This document shows, piece after piece, positions 57,461-64,000 of a stretch of 64,000 nt of DNA. Position 1 is the first letter of the stretch. Each line of letters opens with the position of its first letter. The DNA is from Pyrrhosoma nymphula (lineage: Eukaryota > Arthropoda > Insecta > Odonata > Coenagrionidae). The notes under the pieces were generated by a model. The model ran no database searches. It was not told where the DNA came from and saw only the letters and a list, made by a program, of their open reading frames with translations. The DNA lies in NCBI GenBank assembly GCA_963573305.1, contig OY754329.1:50311483-50375482 (forward strand). The letters are read 5' to 3'. The position numbers were made by a program, and so were the translations under genes.

Positions 57461-59369
57461 CACCGGGTTATGCTCTCCATGATCGACGATGTTTCAGCAG
57501 AAGACTTCCAGCCATTATCAATGCTCTGGAGCCAAAATAAGAGGAATATGGGAAGTGGAGGCTAACAAGGTACAAGAGAAAAGTCAAGATTAGAAATGGC
57601 TGCAGTGAACTAATGTTCAGATTAAAGAACTAATGATAACCGCACCATGTTTCAATCCGAGGATTGGCAGTTTCCATTCTTCACTGCTCAATGTTAATGC
57701 TCCAAAACCTGGGTAGTTTTTCTGTCCTAACTTTTGCCAAATTTCTTTCCATTCCGTACATTTTTTCTCATTGACACAGTTTTAAGATCCTCCTCCCTGT
57801 TGCGTTCTAAGAAGCATTACTGCTTGTGTATCCAAGGAAAACTAGTAATATGATGATCGGAGCGATAAAGGATTGATTTTCATTGGCCACTACAGAAATA
57901 ATTCTTCTTAATCATCAGTTAAACTAAAGTGAATGAATACTTACGTTACAATATCAGCTTTAGATTTTGATTACCACTAGTAGAGCTTAATGCCATACTA
58001 TATATATATAGCATGGCATTTCCTTTTCCATTGACCTTTCACTAAGTCTGTTAGGAGTCTCTCTGCATCTACATTGTACTCCACATGCCACAGCAAGAAT
58101 ATTTGTTCGCGGAGAGATCATAAAGTTAGGAGAATTTTTTATGGAATGAAATTTTGATTTTTGCCCCTATGCATCAAATCATATACAAAACAATGCAACG
58201 CCTAGATGGAAAATTACGTGTGAACGCTCGATCAGTAAGTATGCCCTGGTGTACCTACAGTTTATTATGGAAGCCATCGCTATGTATGTTGATAGATTTT
58301 AGCATAACGCTTTGTATAATCGAAAATATTTCAAGATTTATAGGGTTCCATGCATTCACCACGTGATTCCCCATGGTCCCTTCTCAATCAAAATTCCTGA
58401 AACGTGGGATGGCGTGGTTCTTTAGTGGTGACATTTTGCTTGCAATTAACGCACGCAGGCCTTCAATTTGTCGGGCGTTATGCAGGAAAATGTAAAAAAC
58501 GAAGCTGACGCCATCTCTTTAACGATTCCATCCCCGGCTCGCGGGAAATCCCATTAAACGTCCCGCTCACCTCAGTCATCGCCCGTGCAGCTGCTAATGC
58601 ACTGCGATTAACGCGCTGAAAATGGGATGGAGGAAAAACGGAAATATTGTGTGTATGCATGGAAGAAAAAAGACGTGGCTCGGTCTTGCTCGCCATTTTC
58701 TTGGGGCAATGCAAACATTATCTCAGATCGTGTGCTTCACTTTACTGAGTAAGAAAAAAGTAAGGGATAAGACAATATGGCAGGAACCTGTAATAATGGT
58801 AGTTTCATTTTCTTTATTTTGTCTTTTTTAGGACGTCAGGTAAAAACGGAGACTACTTTTCGCCTCATTCTTGCGACGAGATCCTCCTTTGCAAATGGCA
58901 GTCTAATATTTACTCTGGATTACGTTTCCGGTATACTTATAGGTTAGTGTATAGTGTATTTGGGGAAGCGACAGACAACTGAGGTAATTTGGATAGGTAG
59001 GTTAGATGGTAAGGAAAGAACTATTTAAGGAAAAGGAAAGGTAGAGGGTTACCCGCCCCCAGCATATGCCAAACATTAAGGCACCCAAGTAGTGATTTTG
59101 GTTCCACTATAAAAACTACTGCCACTGCTGGGGCTCATTCCTAAGATCTCAGGATAAGAAGCCTTTACTGTGGCCACCTTTTACGCTTTCAGTATTCACT
59201 AATGGAAATATATATGGACATGTTAGCCTATGGAGATATAAGGCTACCTATGCAACAACTCCTCCTCCACAACAACTCTTCATAGACCCTCTTCATCGTT
59301 ATCAGCAGAAATCAATAGGAAGATTATCTTACCGCAGCTCTAATTTCAGCTCTCCTGTCAGCTAATCGT
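57461..59369. other. No gene recognised apart from short repeats
   Basis: 57470-57530 carries GACGATGTTTCAGCAGAAGA followed by ATTATCAATGCTC, which looks like one arm of a palindrome family related to A and B. 58065-58100 holds the inverse of the short repeat at 16378-16415. Sequence at about 59040-59370 may be the 3' untranslated part of the minus-strand retroelement that follows. Confidence 0.4.
57989..58020. repeat. AT-rich palindrome AATGCCAT...ATGGCATT
   Basis: AATGCCAT, one mismatch, CTATATATATATAG, one mismatch, ATGGCATT: a 32-base palindrome around a TATATATATA core. Confidence 0.85.
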
Positions 59370-60110
59370 TTAATTCCTGTTTAAGTCGTCTCTTTGACGC
59401 CCTTGAGAATTTACCTAATGTATTCCACACTTGGTCTTCCTTGGTAATTCGTCTCATTTCTTTCTCGTTCCATTGTTTTCAAGAGACTTGTGCTGAATAA
59501 TGTTTCCAATAGGTTAGTCCCTTCTTCTTCTTTAAGTCTTCATTGAATACTTTTCTCTCCAACTCTTCGTAACGTCTCTTCATTGGCCGTCCTCTCCGTT
59601 TTTATGATCTTCAGCGTACTTCGATAGCACCCTATTACTAATGATTTCAGCTCTGCATCATTTATTATCCAAGCTTCACTGCCATATAAGAGCCTGCTCC
59701 TTATATATATATTTTTATGAAGTCCATCTTTACTTCAAAACTTGTCTATATGAATGTTAATGGACTATTCTTCAGGTAGAGTGCTTTCTCTGTTTGAGCT
59801 AGGGTTATCCTTCTTCCTAGGCAAAAATATTCTTCCCCTCGGGCAAGTTTTTGCCGTCCAAGTTTGACGGAGACTTTGTCTTCTGAATTTCTTCCTAAAA
59901 TAATAATTTTGGTTTTCTTTGAATCAATGTTCACATTGTATTTCTGTATAGTTTTTTATATACAGTTCAGCGTTTTCGTCAAGTATTCCTTAATCTCTGC
60001 CAAAATTGCTCTGTCATCAGCCAAACGTGGTATGTCATTTTCTCCGTGCATGTGCATTATCGTTTTAAATATTTTCTTTATTTCATTAATTGTCTTTCAC
60101 ACATTTTCTT
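59370..60110 (-). pseudogene. Non-LTR retrotransposon RT, palm motif C to C-terminus (broken)
   Basis: Read from 60100 downward, the minus strand gives NEIKKIFKTIMHMHGEN and RLADDRAILAEIKEYL, which carries the catalytic ADD of the RT palm. After a stop comes NIDSKKTKIIILGRN, then an EEYFCLGRRITL block. LLYGSEAWIINDAELKSL, then RTANEETLRRVGE, and a GRPSVEYIR tail near 59415 follow. The order FADD - KTK - YLG - LYGxExW - NEExL(R)RVGE - GRP is standard for APE-type non-LTR elements. It overlaps in content with the plus-strand remnants at 22.1, 52.9 and 53.5 kb but is diverged from them. Frame changes and stops make it non-functional. Confidence 0.75.
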
Positions 60111-62509
60111 TATTTCACCAATTTAAAATCAAAACATTAGTTCACTACAGCCCTCCATTCCTGCCTACATTTACATTGTCCTCGGTTATCTTCCATACGG
60201 AGTCATCGTGTCTCAGTGTGCCCTATGCCCCTATCCATATGCTTACTCTTTTCAATCTGGTATTCTACATGTTTTTCTCCTCAGTAGGGTTCCCCTGTTG
60301 TTATTTCATCCGGTCACATTTATTGGCGTTACTTCATGCTTCTCTTTCTTCCCTCACTGCACCCAAGTGCGCGAGCAGACATTGTCGTCTCTTTTTTCCT
60401 CCTATTTTCTTTATTTTTTACTTTTCTGTTGAGTCGTAGCTTGGGAGGGAGGTAGTGTGCGGGATAGAAGAGAGGACTGTAATTCGAAAGATTAGGTGGA
60501 GATTCCGACCTCGGGAATTTGAAGGTCCGAGAGGGGTACGGGAAGGGAAAGAGGGCGGGGGTTTTATTTATCGCTTGCGATCGGGAAATCGGATAATAAT
60601 GGGTTTCTTCTCGCTCGTTCGTGCCCCTTGTCGCATACGCCCCCCGACGAAACCGTAGGCCATTTAAAGGAAGATAAACACGCTGTGCCGTTGCATTAGC
60701 ACAGATAGGAAAGGATTGAGAAGAGGAAGGGATTCCTCCTCGATTAAAAGCGTTTTGATAATAGGAAATTGATTTCCGTTCTCTTCGCTGCTCGGAGAAC
60801 TAACTTATTTTAAATGGGTAAGATTGTTCAAGAGTTCCAGGTTTACTTATTGAGTAAAAAGGCCAGTCGTGGGAAACGTTAACTTCTCATCGTTTTGCAT
60901 CCCGTATCAGCCATTTGTCGCCCTTAGTGTATGCTAGGTGGAGTATGTTGCCGCACCGGATGTGAGATGATTCCGAGCAATTGAATACTAAGCGAGCAAG
61001 ACTCTAGTTCATCCCTCGGTGCACATCATTTAACTGGGCGTACTATCTCTCACTCATCTTTTATCAGTGGCTCTCAGGGTATTTGCCCAACGGCTGGGAT
61101 CTGCTACAGGGCTGATGATGATAGGAATCGTAATATGCATTTATCAAACGGCCAATAGAATGATATGCAGGGTTGCCACGTATTACAATGCGCATAATTC
61201 ACATGTACCTACACAAATATATCGCACGTGCAATGAAGTCCATATGAATTCACATCCGTGAAAGACATTTCATGTACGAAAGCACTCTATTTTTACCATT
61301 TCTATGTAAGGAGAAGTTAAATGATTTGACCTGACTTTAAGCTGATATTTCGAACAAATGTTTGTAATATTTCTCACTTAAGGAATATTCTCTTCTCGTA
61401 GCCCATCCCTCCATTAGAATAATGTTTGAGAGGGAGTTTTATGATTGCACTATATTTATGTTGCTATATTACATAAATTTTGATTTTTTTGGCTACAGTG
61501 TTAATGGTAGTATTTAATTATAAAATAAATATTTATAATAATTATGTTTATTTATTTTTCTTTCTGGAGGTACAGGTCTATTAATAGACATTTATCTCCT
61601 GAAAGAAGAAAAAAATTACATAATAAAAAATAGGTCATGAAGAGGAATCATCTAAATAATTATATATAAAACACAAGTATATTGTCAAATGTTTCGTAGT
61701 GTCTTCCTCCGGAAACTGCTGGGAAATAATGCTCGAAAAAGTAGGCGCGGTTTTAATTGAATAATTTACCTGTTTCAGAGATTTTGGAGCCGATTTCCAT
61801 CCAAATACCATCAGCGGCGGATATTTATCTTATTATTTTTTTCTCAACGTTTTACTCCTTAAATGAGGATCGTCTGTATTATCTTGAAAACGCTTCTAGA
61901 TAAAAGTCTGAAACGTTGATAAAAAATAAATCAAACGATGCAATATCCGAAAGCTTCTTTGGCTATTGATAAAAGGGACTGTGATAAGGTGGAAACCAAA
62001 TATAAATAATATTTAATTTTAATATTTTCTTATGAGCCTTGAAGTGAGCGTTGGCCTTTAACAAAATATGACTCATCTATCTTTTTTCATAGGGTTAAAC
62101 AATTGAGGTTAATCCCTATTATGTACCTCATTAAACCATGTTTTTGCCTAGATACCACCCTTTAAATGGCTGCCCTGTAGGTTCATGCACCTACTTTGAT
62201 GTTATCTCTGATGGACAGACACCGCGCGGATCTTGTTTCGTCTTGCTCCTTGCCTTCGACCTATCTGTAGTGGGCGGCCCCACGATGAAGCAGCACTATT
62301 CAGAAAAGAAATCGGCAAACTTACTCGTGACGTCGGGATGAAAGACCGACCCCGCTGTCCGTCCCTAAGGATCCTCCCCTTTCGAGTGGGCACTTGCTTC
62401 GCCGTTTCATGACAAGTTTTTTGTCCGGGACGTGGCGAGACAAAACTTGAAATCGTATCACGGACAACCCAGCCCTCCCTTGCCATTCCTACACCAATCT
62501 ATTCGTTCC
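60111..62509. other. No gene recognised
   Basis: A purine-rich patch lies at 60455-60560. GAAACGTTGAT (61910-61920) with CCGAAAGCTTC (61947-61957) is the third copy of the short repeat described near 50.1 and 51.1 kb. At about 61530-61660 an AATAATTATGTTTATTTATT stretch followed by CTTTCTGGAGGTAC could be a minus-strand LINE tail, but nothing coding supports it. Confidence 0.45.
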
Positions 62510-63060
62510 TCTTTCTCCATCCCCCTTCCCCCACCCGGTCTTCCATTCGGTTCTCAAAGAGACAACGTGGGTGTTATGAGGGGGGGGGGGGAGTGGGAGT
62601 GAGAGGTGGGGGAGATATTCGAATGGGACCATCAGCGGGGGTACAGGGTTCGTAGGGAGGAGGGGTGCGACGCGGGGGTGGTATGAAAAAAAGGGATTTT
62701 TTTTATTTTATCGGGAGGGTAAGGTTTTGGTGAGGGTTGGTGCTCCGGATGCAGAGAGAGAGAGATACGGTTGATATTCTTCGAGGCGAGGAGAGAGTTT
62801 TGCTGCAGGGACGTTTGGAAAACGGGGGTGGGGAGGCGAGGGATATTTTTCGATTCCCTCCCGCACCAACAATTTTTCTCCTCCCCTCTCTCTTAACATC
62901 GTCCCCCCCCTGCCTTCCTTTCACACTCGTGCGTTCTCCGTTATTCTTTTCTTCCTCCCCTTCTGCCGTTTCCTCGTCTCTCATTCTCCATCGCACCCTC
63001 TCATTTTCCTCCCCATATCTTTATTTTTCCCGGCCTTTCCAGTTTCTACGTCGACCCTTC
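62510..63060. repeat. Purine block followed by pyrimidine block (strand-switch island)
   Basis: G/A-rich from about 62560 to 62860, including a 12-base G-run (62580-62591) and a GAGAGAGAGA run near 62754-62764. It then turns C/T-rich to 63060. The order is the reverse of that at 43.4 and 51.2 kb. Confidence 0.7.
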
Positions 63061-64000
63061 CAATATGCTTCTTGTACTAATCCTTTTTAAAATCATGTAT
63101 GCCCCTTTCTCTGTCGATGAGCGATGATTATTTGCATCTCCTTGTTCATCTCGGTTTTTTCTTCAGGTTATTGATTTTTCTTTGTTTTCATCTCGACTCA
63201 TTAATAGCATTACAACTTATGAACGCGAAAAAAATAATGTATCGAGTAGGGACAAGTAATATGTACTTTTGCTCTTTTCATTCATATTCACGGAGGTTAG
63301 TAATTCCATTTGAGAAAGGAAGCTGGGTTACTGGCTGATTTTGCGAGTGATGAATGGATGTTCAGCCAAGAAACTTAAGCAGCGGATAACTATGCATTCA
63401 TTTGCCTTTAGTTAATTTTATATGCACTATTTTCATCCTGCCAGCTTAATTTGGCGATTTTTTCTATCCTAAGCACAAGTTCATGTTCGAAGAGTAGTTC
63501 ATGTATTATTCGGTGTGGCATGTGTTTTCATTAAAGATGGTCTGTTAATGAAAAGGTTTGAAGTTCCTCCATACGCAGTACTGTACAAAGCATCTCCTTC
63601 CAAATCCTGAAATCGGCAGATGTTTCTTATTTTTTTAATTCCTACTCGGATATTTATGGTGTAGACTTCACCATATATCCATTATAACGGCCTTCTTGGA
63701 TTGAACGAATATAATTTATTAAGGTTAGTCTTGGTTAATAGGTAATGCCGAATCCAATTTCCTTAAAAGATAATTCAATATCTTCTCGCACAGCATGTTG
63801 TCACCGGTGTCGCTTTGCCCACGTTATATTGGATCGTGTTGAAGCCTCTACTTATCAAGTTGGATCTTCTGATGATTACGATTTCAATGTGAAAGATATC
63901 TTGGGAATAAAATTTTAGGCAACATAGTGATGATAGCTTTGTCCGCAGATTGACGGCTTCATACTACTCTTCAATTTCCCGTTTCGTGTGCTGTATATTT
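63061..64000. other. No gene recognised
   Basis: AT-rich sequence without recognisable repeats or exons up to the end of the window. Confidence 0.5.

Noticed and set aside
61530..61660. Possible 3' tail of a minus-strand LINE
   Set aside because: The AT-rich tail-like string is suggestive, but no coding remnant lies on the expected side.
1..64000. CRISPR array, operon, LTR retrotransposon or endogenous virus
   Set aside because: No regularly spaced direct repeats with unique spacers, no clustered same-strand bacterial genes, no paired long terminal repeats, and no capsid, envelope or viral polymerase motifs were seen.

Overview
The window reads as non-coding nuclear DNA of an animal, most likely an arthropod and probably an insect. 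It is AT-rich with scattered G/C-rich islands. It has no dense gene packing, operon structure or ribosome-binding sites. Every protein family I can recognise belongs to a transposable element. The insect assignment is an inference from the repeat types (tRNA-derived SINEs, snap-back palindromes, degenerate APE-type non-LTR retrotransposons, hAT and Harbinger MITEs); the species cannot be determined. I found no exon of a recognisable host gene in 64 kb, so the region is intergenic or lies inside a very long intron.

Layout. 1-21 kb: largely anonymous sequence with a tRNA-like SINE remnant (302-400), a SINE (about 4784-4958), a hAT-like MITE (6671-7136), a dispersed repeat present twice (5909-6050 and 16826-16975), a purine-rich low-complexity block (9.5-10.1 kb) and a 155-bp near-perfect palindrome (10658-10812). 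21.9-29.2 kb: a 3 x 21-bp tandem repeat, facing remnants of non-LTR reverse transcriptases (22.1-22.5 kb +, 22.6-23.1 kb -), then the best-preserved element, a broken CR1/L2/Jockey-like LINE on the minus strand (24700-27235). That LINE carries a nested SINE (26603-26797), and another degenerate RT fragment follows (28.5-29.0 kb). 34.8-40 kb: a second long palindrome (34870-35050), a different SINE (35.6-35.9 kb), and a 3.6-kb element (36366-39997). The 3.6-kb element has short inverted ends and dense subterminal arrays of a GACTATTGG-type motif. It contains a possible two-exon minus-strand gene with one in-frame stop, and that gene's intron holds a Harbinger-type MITE (37626-37835).

40-64 kb: pyrimidine/purine strand-switch islands (43.4-44.1, 51.2-51.8, 56.5-57.2, 62.5-63.1 kb), a minus-strand tRNA-like SINE (43.2-43.4 kb), short perfect palindromes, and several more RT C-terminal remnants (52.3-53.2, 53.5-53.8, 57.3-57.5 and 59.4-60.1 kb).

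The pieces do not form a pathway. They record successive waves of insertion, with nesting orders visible in two places (SINE into LINE; MITE into the 3.6-kb element). The least explained object, and the one most worth following up, is the 36366-39997 element with its internal spliced reading frame. The two snap-back palindromes that share a core despite different arms come next.
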